Part shown: piece by piece, positions 32,676 to 41,668 of the stretch
How the letters are laid out: every line of letters begins with the position of its first letter
Numbering within the stretch: position 1 is the first letter of the stretch
Source: Selenomonas sp. AB3002
GTDB taxonomy: Bacteria; Bacillota; Negativicutes; Selenomonadales; Selenomonadaceae
Reading direction: 5' to 3'
NCBI RefSeq assembly: GCF_000702545.1
Contig: NZ_JNIO01000008.1
Span: forward strand, 806,001 to 870,000
Length of the DNA stretch: 64,000 nucleotides
The notes under the pieces: generated by a model
The model's input: only the letters and a program-made list of their open reading frames with translations
Told to the model about the DNA's origin: nothing
Databases searched by the model: none
Position numbers and translations under genes: made by a program

Positions 32676-33086
32676 TCACTTCCTTTGCGATGTTTTCTGG
32701 CTCTCGATATACTGCTTCACGATGTTAAGCGGAGCACCGCCGACAGTAGAGCAGAAATAGCTGTTTGTCCACAAGCTTGGTAACTTAGTAGTAAGCCATG
32801 GAAATTCCTGCCTCAAGATACGAGAGGTCTTCCCTTTTATAGTTTTTACGGCTTTGTGTATGCCGAATTGAGGGTGAACCTCCAGCAGAAGGTGTACGTG
32901 GTCTGGCATGATTTCCATTTCGATTACATCGACCTGGATTTCTTCGCAGATTGACTTGACCAGCTCCTTCAGTCTGGTGTCAACGCCATTGACCAAGACT
33001 TTTCGGCGGTATTTGGGGCAGAACACAATATGGTATTTGCATGAATATACTACATTGTGACTCGAGTGGTATTTGATTTCTCCCAT
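32676..33086 (-). CDS. tnpA: IS200/IS605 Y1 transposase
   Basis: 136 residues. The HUH motif is PDHVHLLLEV (His63, His65) and the catalytic Tyr is in VKQYIES (Tyr126). It moves single-stranded DNA between hairpin ends. Both catalytic elements are intact, so the element may still be active. Confidence 0.95.
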   Translation of the reverse strand: MGEIKYHSSHNVVYSCKYHIVFCPKYRRKVLVNGVDTRLKELVKSICEEIQVDVIEMEIMPDHVHLLLEVHPQFGIHKAVKTIKGKTSRILRQEFPWLTTKLPSLWTNSYFCSTVGGAPLNIVKQYIESQKTSQRK

Positions 33087-33230
33087 ATTCGTATTATACT
33101 ACTCCAAGGAAACTAATACAACACTATCTAGGTTGTCTGGCTTCAATTGCTTTCGCAAATTCGCCAGACCCGCCTTATATCCCCATAGCTGAAGCTAGGG
33201 GTTTTACGGCGGTTTGAATAACAGAATAAC

Positions 33231-33275
33231 AAAAGGGGCTGTTGCACAAACCATGCGACAACCCCTTTTATTTTT
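33231..33275. terminator. Hairpin terminator
   Basis: AAAAGGGGCTGTTGC pairs with GCGACAACCCCTTTT around about 10 bases, T-rich after both arms. It lies just outside the IS left end and ends the aldo/keto reductase transcript. Confidence 0.75.
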
Positions 33276-33326
33276 GTATCCTGCTTTGTTCCCTTAGTAT
33301 CCCAGCCCCTCAGCAGCCCTCATTGA

Positions 33327-34475
33327 TTAGTATCCAAACACGCTCTTAGCCTTCTCCATATTCTCCCGAACCTTCACACCGAAGGGACACCTGGTTTCGC
33401 AGATACCACATTTTATGCACTCCCCCGCATGGTGCTCAAGCGCCTTGTAATGCTCCCGCACTGTCTCCGGAATCTCTCCCTGGGCTACAGTGAGGTTCAA
33501 GAACTTCGTGACAAATGCCACATCTATCTTCTGTGGGCAGGGAGCACAGTGGCTGCAATACATGCAATGCCCTGTCCAGCTGATCTTCGGGAAGGAGGCA
33601 AACGCCTCGGCATAATCTTTTTCTGCCTCTGAGGCCTCTTCATAGGCCAGGCTCGTCTTCAGCTGCTCTATGGAATGGGCACCTGCCAGCACCACTGCTA
33701 CCCCGGGACGTGTCAAGGCATAGTGTATACACTGATTCACGGTAAGCGCAGCACCGGCGGGAGACAGCTTGGCATCCAGCAGATCTCCGCCACCAAAGCA
33801 TTTCATGACCGTGATGCCTACCCCCAGCCTCTGGCATGTTTCATAGAGCCTCTGCCGCTCCGGATCCATGTTTGTCAGGGTGCCGCTGTAGTTCTTGGCC
33901 GCCCACAGTTCCTCTACATCCTCATTGGCTGGCTGAAGGTCATAGCAGGGATTCACACTGAACATCAAAACTTCAATGGCGCCACTTTCCACAGCCTTGA
34001 GAGCCACTTGAGGATTATGGCTGGAAAGTCCTATATGACGTATCTTTCCTTCCTTTTTCAGCTGACGTGCATAGTCCAGCACGCCACCACTTACTATCTC
34101 ATCCCAGTCAGACAAGGCATCGCAATAGTGTATCATGCCCACATCAATGTAATCCGTCTGCAAAAGCTCCAGCATTTCTGCAAAGCCAGCCTTCACTTCA
34201 GCGATTTTGCGGGTGCGCTTGTACTGACCATCCTGCCAGACAGAGCAAATATGGGACTGCACGATGAACTTTTCCCTGCGCCCTTTCATGGCCTCCCCTA
34301 CAGCCCTTCTGATAGCAGGATTGCTGGTATATAGGTCAAAGTAGTTGACCCCGCGCTCCTCCGCCAAATCAAAGAGCTTCCTGGTCATGGCACAATTGCT
34401 TTCTCCGAACCCTTCACAGCCCATGCCAATCTCGCTGACCATAATTCCGGTATTTCCAAGCTCTCTATATTTCAC
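33327..34475 (-). CDS. Aldo/keto reductase with C-terminal 4Fe-4S domain
   Basis: About 383 residues. The AKR barrel shows YRELGNTGIMVSEIGMGCEG, YFDLYTSNPAIRRAVGEA, YIDVGMIHYCD and HIGLSSHNPQ. The C-terminal ~90 residues carry CMYCSHCAPCPQ and CIKCGICETRCPFG, ferredoxin-like cluster motifs. Family members in anaerobes link NAD(P)H-type carbonyl reduction with iron-sulfur electron transfer. The start is GTG at 34475 following AGGAGGG. It lies just after the helicase gene on the same strand but is probably unrelated to it. Confidence 0.85.
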   Translation of the reverse strand: MKYRELGNTGIMVSEIGMGCEGFGESNCAMTRKLFDLAEERGVNYFDLYTSNPAIRRAVGEAMKGRREKFIVQSHICSVWQDGQYKRTRKIAEVKAGFAEMLELLQTDYIDVGMIHYCDALSDWDEIVSGGVLDYARQLKKEGKIRHIGLSSHNPQVALKAVESGAIEVLMFSVNPCYDLQPANEDVEELWAAKNYSGTLTNMDPERQRLYETCQRLGVGITVMKCFGGGDLLDAKLSPAGAALTVNQCIHYALTRPGVAVVLAGAHSIEQLKTSLAYEEASEAEKDYAEAFASFPKISWTGHCMYCSHCAPCPQKIDVAFVTKFLNLTVAQGEIPETVREHYKALEHHAGECIKCGICETRCPFGVKVRENMEKAKSVFGY

Positions 34476-34511
34476 AGCTACCACCCTCCTATGAAGCACA
34501 TATCCATATCT

Positions 34512-37500
34512 TCACATTACCCCACTACTATCAGTAGTCTGCAGATATCTGGCCGGTATTGGCTGGTCCAATTTGTAGATAATACTGATGGGCCTGCTTC
34601 CCCTATGCTCAACGTATTTAGCCGTACCCAAAAACGTATAGGGTAAAGCCTGTCCCTTGGAACTCTTTTGCTCTCGCACAAAAATAAGGACATGATTGCC
34701 ATTTTTCAGCTGATTGATATAGCGCTGTCCTGTCATTGATTCAACGGACGTGGTACTCTGACTTTGCCAGTGGAAGAAGTATTCACTGATAGAATAATCC
34801 TCATATCTGGTTGTGTCAGAAAACTCCTTGCTGGATTTATTCAAGGTAACCAAAAACACATCCGTATGTAAATCCTTCAGATACTTAACCCCTTCGCGAA
34901 CCGCCTGCGGATTATTGAGCCCCAATGCTGCAAATATCTGATCCCGGGAGTAGGTAGCATAAACTTCCAAGGCACAGGGATATGGCAACGCTACTTTTTT
35001 CGTGGCAAGATTGATATTTCCATAAAGAATATCTATTACATCTTCCACTTCTGTCTGCCAAGGTGAATCCCGCCAATATGTCAAGGCCTCACTTTCCTCC
35101 TTGAACCCCATGGCATCATATTCCTTCTGCCAAACAGTGTACTGCCACATGCGCAAATACTGTTCTTCAAGTTCATTTCTAGGGCCGTCTCCTTGAGACA
35201 GTCCTTCTTTTAGATACCTAAGCCAGCTAACTGAATCAATGTGACAAATCCTTGGCATAGCCTTTTGCAAAACTTGTACCTTTTCAGAATCACATCTGCC
35301 AATGAGACCTGCATCCATCAATATCTCAGTGTAGGTATTCTTCCCCTTGTAAAATTCATTTACAGATTGCCCTACAGAACTAAGGAACTCACTAAGTCGT
35401 GGAATCCTATGAGAAACAGCATACAATTCCCTAAGTCTTTCCAGATAGAAATTCTGATTTCTCAACTGCTGTCTGATACTATCCAGAATAACCTTTTGCG
35501 GTTTTTCCTCCAAATGGATATAGCATCCCTTGGGTATATGAACAAAGCCCGCTTTTATTTCATCCTTTACTGCCACATCTTTTCTGGTGAAGAGTGCCCG
35601 AAGTTTTGAGACAAAATCATAGTTGCGATTAGCAGGGCTGATGAAATCCAGCACCGTTAGGACATCTTTCCCCTCAGCCAGCCGCAGCCCCCTGCCCAAC
35701 TGCTGTAAAAACACCGTCAAACTGTTCGTAGGCCGCAGGAATAACACTGTATTCACCGCAGGAATATCAACACCTTCATTGTATAAGTCTACTACGAAAA
35801 TGAATTTAAGTTCTCCCTGCTCCAGTTTTCTTTGGGCAGACTTCCGCTCCTGCTCCTTGCTATCTGCATCCAGGGCTATAGCCCGCAAACCTTGTGAGGC
35901 GTAAATCTCATTAAAGTAATCCGCCATAAAATGAGCATGAACCTTGCTGACACAAAAGCCCAGCCCCTTTATCCCTAACCAGTCTGCCGTGTATTCATCT
36001 ACGGCTCTGAAAATGGCATTGGCACGCTTTTTTGCAGTGTATTGATCAATGGCATAAACATTGCTCAGTTCCTTTTCATCATAGTGCCCTGTATTGCCCG
36101 TACCTACCCACCGCACCTGACTTATGTCTACAGCATCTTCCACACCAAAATAATGAAAAGGACAGAGAAGCCTTCTTTCTATAGCATCAGGCAATCTTAT
36201 CTCAGCCGCAATATGATTGTCAAAGTAACTTAGTACAGACACGCCATCCATACGCTCCGGGGTGGCCGTAAGCCCTAAAAAGACTTGTGGCTGAAAATAA
36301 TTCAATAACTTTTGATAAGACGGTGCACTGGCATGATGAAATTCATCCACCACAATCATGTGGTAGTAGTCAGGTGTCATTCCTTCCCAAAAGCGTTTCG
36401 ACATAAAGGTCTGAATAGACATAAACAAGTGTTCAGTCTGGCGGACCTTGGAGCCACCTACGCAAAGTTCGCCAAAAGTTCTGTCCTTCAAAACCTGACG
36501 ATAGGCCATCAGACTTTGCTGCAGTATTTCTTCCCGATGCGCAATAAACAGCAATCTTGTAGGCTCAGGGCGGCGCAACTTGCAGAGGCGGCGATAGTCA
36601 AAAGCTGAAATGGCTGTCTTGCCCGTACCTGTAGCTGCCACCACCAGGTTCCGCATGTGACCACGGATTTCCCGCTCTGCTGCCAATTCATCCAATATTT
36701 CTTGCTGAAAGGGATACGGCTGAATGTCAAAGCTATAGGTTCCCACCACTTCATGGCCCAATTTCTCCCCCTTGGCCCGCTGAAGTTCTTCGGTTAGTTC
36801 TTTTATTTCCTCCTCAGAACCCATAAAGGGAGTAAACTCGCCTGAATGCCAATATGTCTCAAAGGTTGCCCACATCTTACGCATGATTTCCGGCATCATC
36901 TGTTCCGTCACCTTTACATTCCACTCCAGCCCTTCGCTGATAGCGGCTTTGGAAAGATTTGACGAACCCACATAGGCCGTAGAAAAGCCTGTATCCCTGT
37001 GGAAAATATATGCCTTAGCATGCAGACGTGTTTCCTTGACATTGTAAGAAATGCGAATTTCCGTATTTGGCAGTTGGCAAAGCTCACGAATTGCCTTAGC
37101 CTCTGTAGCCCCCATATAAGTTGTGGTGATAATTCTAAGCTTGCCACCCTGTCCAGTAAAGCGGCGAAGTTGCGGCAAAATTATCCGCAAGCCTGTCCAT
37201 CTGATAAAGGAAACCAGAAAATCTATCCTGTCCGAAGAATATATTTCCCTGGTTAGTTCCGAAGCCACCTGTGGTTCCTTCTTGCTGCCGGTGAAAAGAT
37301 ATGGTCTGGTAATAGACGTCAGGGGACGCGAAATGTCGCTTTTTCCCTGCAAGGCCAGGGTTGAATTATACTTGAACAGAACCTGCAATAAAATCCGCCC
37401 CGGTTCTTCCACCTCATCCTGCTGTCCAATCCCATCCTCACTTGCCATCATTTTTATAACTCTATTGGCAAAGCTTACTATCTCAGTGCGATTCTCCTCT

Positions 37501-37694
37501 TCGTCATCAGACTTTTCCGTCAAATCACTAAGATGAAGCTTCAACAATTTCTGAACATACTCTGCCAGGTAACGTGTACCTTCCTGTACGTCTAATTTTT
37601 CAAATGTAGGTTCCAATTCTGGATATTGTTGAAGTTTCTCTTTTAATGCTTTGCTGACAATTTTTTCATACAGCCCTACAGAAACTTTCCCCAT
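34512..37694 (-). CDS. PLD-nuclease/SF2 helicase/DUF3427 protein
   Basis: 1060 residues. Phospholipase-D-like domain at about 150-270 with LHAKAYIF (HxK) and YVGSSNLSKAA. SF2 helicase at about 330-700 with VVAATGTGKTA (near 357), VVDEFHHA (near 449), GLTATPERMDG (near 484) and the QQLGRGLRLAEGK motif VI. A DUF3427-like C-terminus follows. DNA processing or phage defence is plausible for this architecture, but no activity is shown here. The gene looks more AT-rich than its neighbours, suggesting transfer. It lies 34 bases after the AAA ATPase gene. Confidence 0.85.
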   Translation of the reverse strand: MGKVSVGLYEKIVSKALKEKLQQYPELEPTFEKLDVQEGTRYLAEYVQKLLKLHLSDLTEKSDDEEENRTEIVSFANRVIKMMASEDGIGQQDEVEEPGRILLQVLFKYNSTLALQGKSDISRPLTSITRPYLFTGSKKEPQVASELTREIYSSDRIDFLVSFIRWTGLRIILPQLRRFTGQGGKLRIITTTYMGATEAKAIRELCQLPNTEIRISYNVKETRLHAKAYIFHRDTGFSTAYVGSSNLSKAAISEGLEWNVKVTEQMMPEIMRKMWATFETYWHSGEFTPFMGSEEEIKELTEELQRAKGEKLGHEVVGTYSFDIQPYPFQQEILDELAAEREIRGHMRNLVVAATGTGKTAISAFDYRRLCKLRRPEPTRLLFIAHREEILQQSLMAYRQVLKDRTFGELCVGGSKVRQTEHLFMSIQTFMSKRFWEGMTPDYYHMIVVDEFHHASAPSYQKLLNYFQPQVFLGLTATPERMDGVSVLSYFDNHIAAEIRLPDAIERRLLCPFHYFGVEDAVDISQVRWVGTGNTGHYDEKELSNVYAIDQYTAKKRANAIFRAVDEYTADWLGIKGLGFCVSKVHAHFMADYFNEIYASQGLRAIALDADSKEQERKSAQRKLEQGELKFIFVVDLYNEGVDIPAVNTVLFLRPTNSLTVFLQQLGRGLRLAEGKDVLTVLDFISPANRNYDFVSKLRALFTRKDVAVKDEIKAGFVHIPKGCYIHLEEKPQKVILDSIRQQLRNQNFYLERLRELYAVSHRIPRLSEFLSSVGQSVNEFYKGKNTYTEILMDAGLIGRCDSEKVQVLQKAMPRICHIDSVSWLRYLKEGLSQGDGPRNELEEQYLRMWQYTVWQKEYDAMGFKEESEALTYWRDSPWQTEVEDVIDILYGNINLATKKVALPYPCALEVYATYSRDQIFAALGLNNPQAVREGVKYLKDLHTDVFLVTLNKSSKEFSDTTRYEDYSISEYFFHWQSQSTTSVESMTGQRYINQLKNGNHVLIFVREQKSSKGQALPYTFLGTAKYVEHRGSRPISIIYKLDQPIPARYLQTTDSSGVM

Positions 37695-37728
37695 TGCCCT
37701 GCCCCCTACACATCTTCTCCAATTAGCT

Positions 37729-39012
37729 TTATAAGGAAATATCCCTCAATCCGCTCTTCCACTCCCTACTCCACCTAAGATAAAACAGCAAAAACGGGTC
37801 GAGTATATAAAGTTCCCCCTCCTTCCAATCCAAAGTGTCCGCATTGGGCATGGCTTCTTTGACAATCTTTTCCACATTCTTGGCCGTCTTGCTCAAATTC
37901 AAGGGAGCAGGCATTGCTTCATTTTCCGCTATAACCTTCTTGATCCGCCTTTGAATCTCCTCCAGGGAGAATTTCAGCATAGGCGGGTCATCGCTTATGC
38001 CCAGCAGGAAGATGTCGTAGATATCTCCTTCCCTGCCATCTTTGTTCTTATACAACCTGCGGCGGCTTCGGCCCTTGCTGGGGCCTTCCAGAATTTGTGC
38101 CACCACATCCTGATAATGCTTGTATTCCGTTACTGTATCATGGAAAGCTGCCCTGACATCCTCTAGAGTTATTGCCCGCTCCTGCCCTCTCATGGCAAAA
38201 GCCAGATTGAAGCAATTCTCCTGCATCAGCTGAGGTGACAGGGCACTTTCGCTGGCAAGCATATCAAGCGCTTCATCGCCTATTTCCATTCCCAAAAGAG
38301 CAAAGCCCTTTCTGCCGATCTGCTCAAGGTCGCTCTTTGACCAGGGAGCCAGCTCTATGAAGGACACTCTGCCAATCAAATCAGGATTCAGGCGAATAGC
38401 CTCGTCTGCACGATGCGGCAGGGACAAAAGGACCGCCCGCAGGCCATGGAATATCTGGGCTTTCAGCACCCTTGCAAGATAAAGCTGAGTTTCCTTATCG
38501 ATGTAATGGAAATCATCTATAACCAGCGTAATGCCGCTTTTTATGAGGGCATTCATAATAAGCGCATTGCTGCGCCTTAACTTTTTCAACGTATTCTGCC
38601 CACTGGTCTGGGTGCTGTCCTGTCCGGTAGCAATACTTGTGGATAAAAGATTGAACAAGGCGGCTTTGGCCGAAGCGGCAAACTTCGTTCCTTCCGACTC
38701 CTGCTGTGACAGGCTTACCTGTATTTCCTCAGGTATTTCCAAAGCCTCTGCAATATATTGCCAGAAGTCCTCAGGCTTATTTACCTCCGAACCGTTGATA
38801 ACTACGCACTGTCCTGCTCCCACTACTTTAATGCAAAGGACACGCTTGCCTGTCTTGGTGCCGCCAGTAATGGAAATCAGATTGCCTTTCTTCATCAAGG
38901 CTTTCTCAAGCCGCGCCTCATAAGTGACACCATTCTCTTCTGAGGAACGGTTGATATATGTATGGTCCGGCATGGAACCAGGTGCAAATACATCTGCCAA
39001 CTGTATTTTCAT
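37729..39012 (-). CDS. STAND-like AAA ATPase
   Basis: 427 residues. N-terminal short segment ending in MPDHTYINR, Walker A GGTKTGKR (near 42), Walker B TLVIDDFHYID (near 165), sensor-like LLSLPHRADEA, then helical winged domains. The arrangement is that of signal-transduction ATPases and of accessory ATPases in defence operons. The ATG at 39012 follows GAGGG by 8 bases. Transcribed before the PLD-helicase with a 34-base gap, so probably a two-gene operon. Confidence 0.75.
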   Translation of the reverse strand: MKIQLADVFAPGSMPDHTYINRSSEENGVTYEARLEKALMKKGNLISITGGTKTGKRVLCIKVVGAGQCVVINGSEVNKPEDFWQYIAEALEIPEEIQVSLSQQESEGTKFAASAKAALFNLLSTSIATGQDSTQTSGQNTLKKLRRSNALIMNALIKSGITLVIDDFHYIDKETQLYLARVLKAQIFHGLRAVLLSLPHRADEAIRLNPDLIGRVSFIELAPWSKSDLEQIGRKGFALLGMEIGDEALDMLASESALSPQLMQENCFNLAFAMRGQERAITLEDVRAAFHDTVTEYKHYQDVVAQILEGPSKGRSRRRLYKNKDGREGDIYDIFLLGISDDPPMLKFSLEEIQRRIKKVIAENEAMPAPLNLSKTAKNVEKIVKEAMPNADTLDWKEGELYILDPFLLFYLRWSREWKSGLRDISL

Positions 39013-39043
39013 GAAAAATGCCCTCATTTTCGTAGCTCTTATT

Positions 39044-39077
39044 GTTATAGTATAACATTTAAGATGTTTTGCTACAA
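39044..39077 (-). promoter_or_regulatory. Promoter of the ATPase-helicase pair
   Basis: Minus strand: TTGTAG (39072-39077), 17 bp, TATACT (39049-39054). The palindrome GTTATAGTATAAC (39044-39056) covers the -10 and may be an operator. Confidence 0.6.
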
Positions 39078-39099
39078 ACTTGAGGGCATTTATGAACTT

Positions 39100-39606
39100 T
39101 TAAAAGTAAAATCCTCCGCTGTTGCTTCCCTGCATGCTTTGCATAACTGTGCTGTTCATCATGGACAGCATGACAGCGCTCTGCAGGGCGGTGTTCAGGG
39201 ATTTGTGCAATTCCACGGCAGACTTGGCATCTATATTGCCGTTAGCCAGGTCTGCAAAGTTCATGCGCTGGAGGTCGGAAATGTGGAAAACCAGGCTGTT
39301 GATGGCCTGCTGGTTCTGATTCTGCTGCTCCCGCATGGCGTATTTGTAGGCCAGGTTCTGGTATTTGTGGCTGCCGGTCCAAAAGCTGTCCATGGCCTGT
39401 ATCTTGTACTGGGCGATGTCCAGTTCCTTCATCTTGGCATCCCAGTCCTCCTGCTCTTTCTGTATCCTGGTAAAGATGCTCTGGTAATCATCTTCATCAT
39501 CTGTCTGCTTCTGCGCATTTCGTGCACTTGTGGCTGACGACACGGCATTATTGGCCAGATTCTGGAGCTGCTGAAGGTATTTCAGGGTTTCAGCGCTGCT
39601 TATCAT
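39100..39606 (-). CDS. Small coiled-coil protein of unknown function
   Basis: 168 residues with Gln- and Asn-rich amphipathic helices (YLQQLQNLANNAVSSATSAR, FTRIQKEQEDWDAKMKEL). No signal peptide or membrane segment. The ATG at 39606 follows GAGAGGAGG. Similar in style to the coiled-coil protein at 2063; no family recognised. It follows the serA terminator, ending close to the ATPase promoter. Confidence 0.6.
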   Translation of the reverse strand: MISSAETLKYLQQLQNLANNAVSSATSARNAQKQTDDEDDYQSIFTRIQKEQEDWDAKMKELDIAQYKIQAMDSFWTGSHKYQNLAYKYAMREQQNQNQQAINSLVFHISDLQRMNFADLANGNIDAKSAVELHKSLNTALQSAVMLSMMNSTVMQSMQGSNSGGFYF

Positions 39607-39672
39607 AAAGGGTGCCTCCTCTCAATGCTGTCTATATACTTGTTATCGTCAGAAAGCTGCCCATACTTAAAC

Positions 39673-39697
39673 AGGCCCGCCATAATTTGGCGGGCCT
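39673..39697 (-). terminator. serA terminator
   Basis: AGGCCCGCC and GGCGGGCCT form a perfect 9-bp stem with a 7-base loop, followed on the minus strand by GTTTAAGT. Confidence 0.6.
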
Positions 39698-39748
39698 GGA
39701 ATGTTGCAATATAATTAGCTAAGTTAGGGATATTGGCATCGTTGCCAT

Positions 39749-39834
39749 TTCCCCCTTCCACCACCTTCGGTGGTCCCCCATCCAGGGAGTCCACCGGACT
39801 TCCGCGCTTCGCGCCCCCCGCAAGCGGTGGAGGT
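39749..39834. repeat. REP-like palindromic repeat, copy 1
   Basis: A unit CCCCCTTCCACCACCTTCGG followed by TGGTCCCCC, then a second arm ending CCCCGCAAGCGGTGGAGGT. The same unit and arm occur at 61945-62066. It is intergenic, just past the serA stop, with stable stem-loops. Confidence 0.65.
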
Positions 39835-39841
39835 TAAAACC

Positions 39842-41431
39842 TTACACAGCGTAGAAGTTGACCAGCTTGGCATCGAAGATGCCATCCACGGCCTTGACCT
39901 TTTCAAGGGTAGCAGCAGGCAGGTCGTTGTCGATGGTGAGCACCATAAGGTTGGTTCCTTCCTTATCCGTCTTGCCCACCTGCATGGCAGAGATGTTGAT
40001 GCCATCCCCACCCATGATGGAGCCCACCTTGCCGATGATGCCGGGGCGGTTGATGTGGGGGCAAATCAGGATGCGGGCATGGGGCGCCACATCTACGCGG
40101 AAGTCGCCTATGGAAACAATGCGTCCTTCCTGACCGAAGAGAGTACCCTGAACAGAAAGCACCTTGTCCCCTGCTTTGGCTTTCACCGTAATGAGGTTGG
40201 CAAAGTCCACAGGCTCCTTGTCCTTGATTTCCGTCACCTTCACGCCGCGCTCCTTAGCCAGGCTGGGTGCGTTGACATAGTTGACCTCGCTCTCCATGAT
40301 GGGGTTCAGCATGCCCTTCATCACAGCAGTAGTGAGGAGCTTGGTATTGACCTCGGTGATCTCGCCGTTGTAGGTGACCTCCACGCTCTTGATGGGAGCC
40401 TCGGCCAGGGGGCACAGGGTGCCGCCCAGGCGCTCTGCCAGCGTGAGGTAAGGTTCTATGACCTTCATAGCCTGGGGGGATACAGGAGCCATATTCACGG
40501 CAGTAGCCACCGGCTCGCCGTGGAGAGCTGCCCAGATGCCCTCGGCCACATCCACTGACACGCCAATTTGTGCCTCAACGGTGGAAGCACCAAGATGGGG
40601 GGTCAGCACGATGCCCGGTACGCCAATGAGAGGATGGTCAGCGGGGATGGGCTCGCTGGTGAAGACGTCGATGGCAGCCCCTGCCACGATGCCCTCCTTC
40701 ACAGCCTTGGCCAGAGCCTCTTCATCGATGATGCCGCCCCGGGCGCAGTTCACCAGACGCACACCAGGCTTCATCTTCTTCATTTCCTCATAGCCGATCA
40801 TGCCCTTGGTATCCGGGGTCAGGGGCATGTGCACGGTGATGAAATCAGCTTCCTTGATGACATCTTCCAAAGTGCCCACCTTAACGTCCAGCGCCTTGGC
40901 ACGCTCCTCGGTAACATAGGGGTCATAGGCAATGATATCCATATCGAAGGCCTGAGCCCTCTTGGCCACGCCGCTGCCGATGCGGCCCAGGCCCACCACG
41001 CCCAAGGTCTTGCCTCTGAGCTCTACGCCCACATATTTCTTGCGATTCCACTCGCCCTTCTGCATGGTCTCGTTGGCCACGGGAATATTGCGTGACATGG
41101 AGAGCATCATGGCCATAGTATGCTCCGTAGCGGCAATGGTGTTGCCACCCGGGGAATTGATGACGATTATGCCCTTGGCAGTAGCCGCAGGGATATCAAT
41201 GTTATCCACGCCAACGCCTGCACGGCCGATGATCTTCAGCTTCTCTGCCTTCTCAATGACCTCTGCCGTAACCTTGGAAGCAGAGCGCACCATCAGGGCG
41301 TCAAATTCAGGGATAATTTCCAAGAGTTCCTCTGCGGAAATCTTGTCCTTCACCACTACCTCGAACTCCTTCTGCAGGAGCTCAATGCCCTTTGGGGAAA
41401 TGCCATCAGCTGCCAAAACCTTCATACCCAT
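39842..41431 (-). CDS. serA: D-3-phosphoglycerate dehydrogenase
   Basis: 529 residues, the long form. It oxidises 3-phosphoglycerate as the first step of serine synthesis. NAD-binding GLGRIGSGVAKRAQAFDMDI, catalytic Arg in VNCARGGIIDEEAL and His in TPHLGASTVEAQ. An intervening ASB domain and a C-terminal ACT domain (HINRPGIIGKVGSIMGGDGI) suggest serine feedback. Divergent from serC across 237 bases that hold both promoters. Confidence 0.95.
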   Translation of the reverse strand: MGMKVLAADGISPKGIELLQKEFEVVVKDKISAEELLEIIPEFDALMVRSASKVTAEVIEKAEKLKIIGRAGVGVDNIDIPAATAKGIIVINSPGGNTIAATEHTMAMMLSMSRNIPVANETMQKGEWNRKKYVGVELRGKTLGVVGLGRIGSGVAKRAQAFDMDIIAYDPYVTEERAKALDVKVGTLEDVIKEADFITVHMPLTPDTKGMIGYEEMKKMKPGVRLVNCARGGIIDEEALAKAVKEGIVAGAAIDVFTSEPIPADHPLIGVPGIVLTPHLGASTVEAQIGVSVDVAEGIWAALHGEPVATAVNMAPVSPQAMKVIEPYLTLAERLGGTLCPLAEAPIKSVEVTYNGEITEVNTKLLTTAVMKGMLNPIMESEVNYVNAPSLAKERGVKVTEIKDKEPVDFANLITVKAKAGDKVLSVQGTLFGQEGRIVSIGDFRVDVAPHARILICPHINRPGIIGKVGSIMGGDGINISAMQVGKTDKEGTNLMVLTIDNDLPAATLEKVKAVDGIFDAKLVNFYAV

Positions 41432-41454
41432 CTCTCCGACTCTCCTTTTTATAG

Positions 41455-41484
41455 ATTATACAATATTCTTTTTCAGACTAACAA
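41455..41484 (-). promoter_or_regulatory. serA promoter
   Basis: Minus strand: TTGTTA (41479-41484), 18 bp, TATAAT (41455-41460). The spacer contains TCTGAAAAAG, a weak match to a CodY box. Confidence 0.6.
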
Positions 41485-41550
41485 TACTATAAGCCATCCT
41501 CTTTCGAACGTCAAGTGTTCTCTTGAGAAAAACAAAGTTTATTTTCATCC

Positions 41551-41621
41551 TTGCTTTTAGTCAAAATTACAGTTACAATATTAAAAACGGCGCTGTTTAC
41601 ACTAAATAAAACAGTGTCGCC
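41551..41621 (+). promoter_or_regulatory. serC promoter and leader hairpin
   Basis: TTGCTT (41551-41556), 17 bp, TACAAT (41574-41579). The transcript would begin with an imperfect hairpin GGCGCTGTTT...AAACAGTGTCGCC (41589-41621). Confidence 0.5.
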
Positions 41622-41668
41622 AAAAGCAAGAAGTCCCATGAATCTCTTTGTTTTAGGAGGTATTATCA

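Larger units (their letters stand above)
31421..33213 (-). mobile_element. IS200/IS605-family insertion sequence with tnpA and tnpB
   Basis: About 1.79 kb carrying a Y1 HUH transposase and TnpB in the same direction. The right end (31421-31460) holds a hairpin of the CCCCTGCG...CGCATGGGG type next to a GTCAA cleavage-like site. The left end (about 33180-33213) has a CCCCTAGC...GCTATGGGG hairpin next to TTCAA. There are no terminal inverted repeats or target duplication, as expected. Exact ends are inferred from the pentanucleotides. Confidence 0.85.

Noticed and set aside
39603-39794. 63-codon minus-strand frame between serA and the coiled-coil gene
   Set aside because: It reads through a REP-like repeat and the serA terminator hairpin, and its end overlaps the ribosome-binding site of the next gene.
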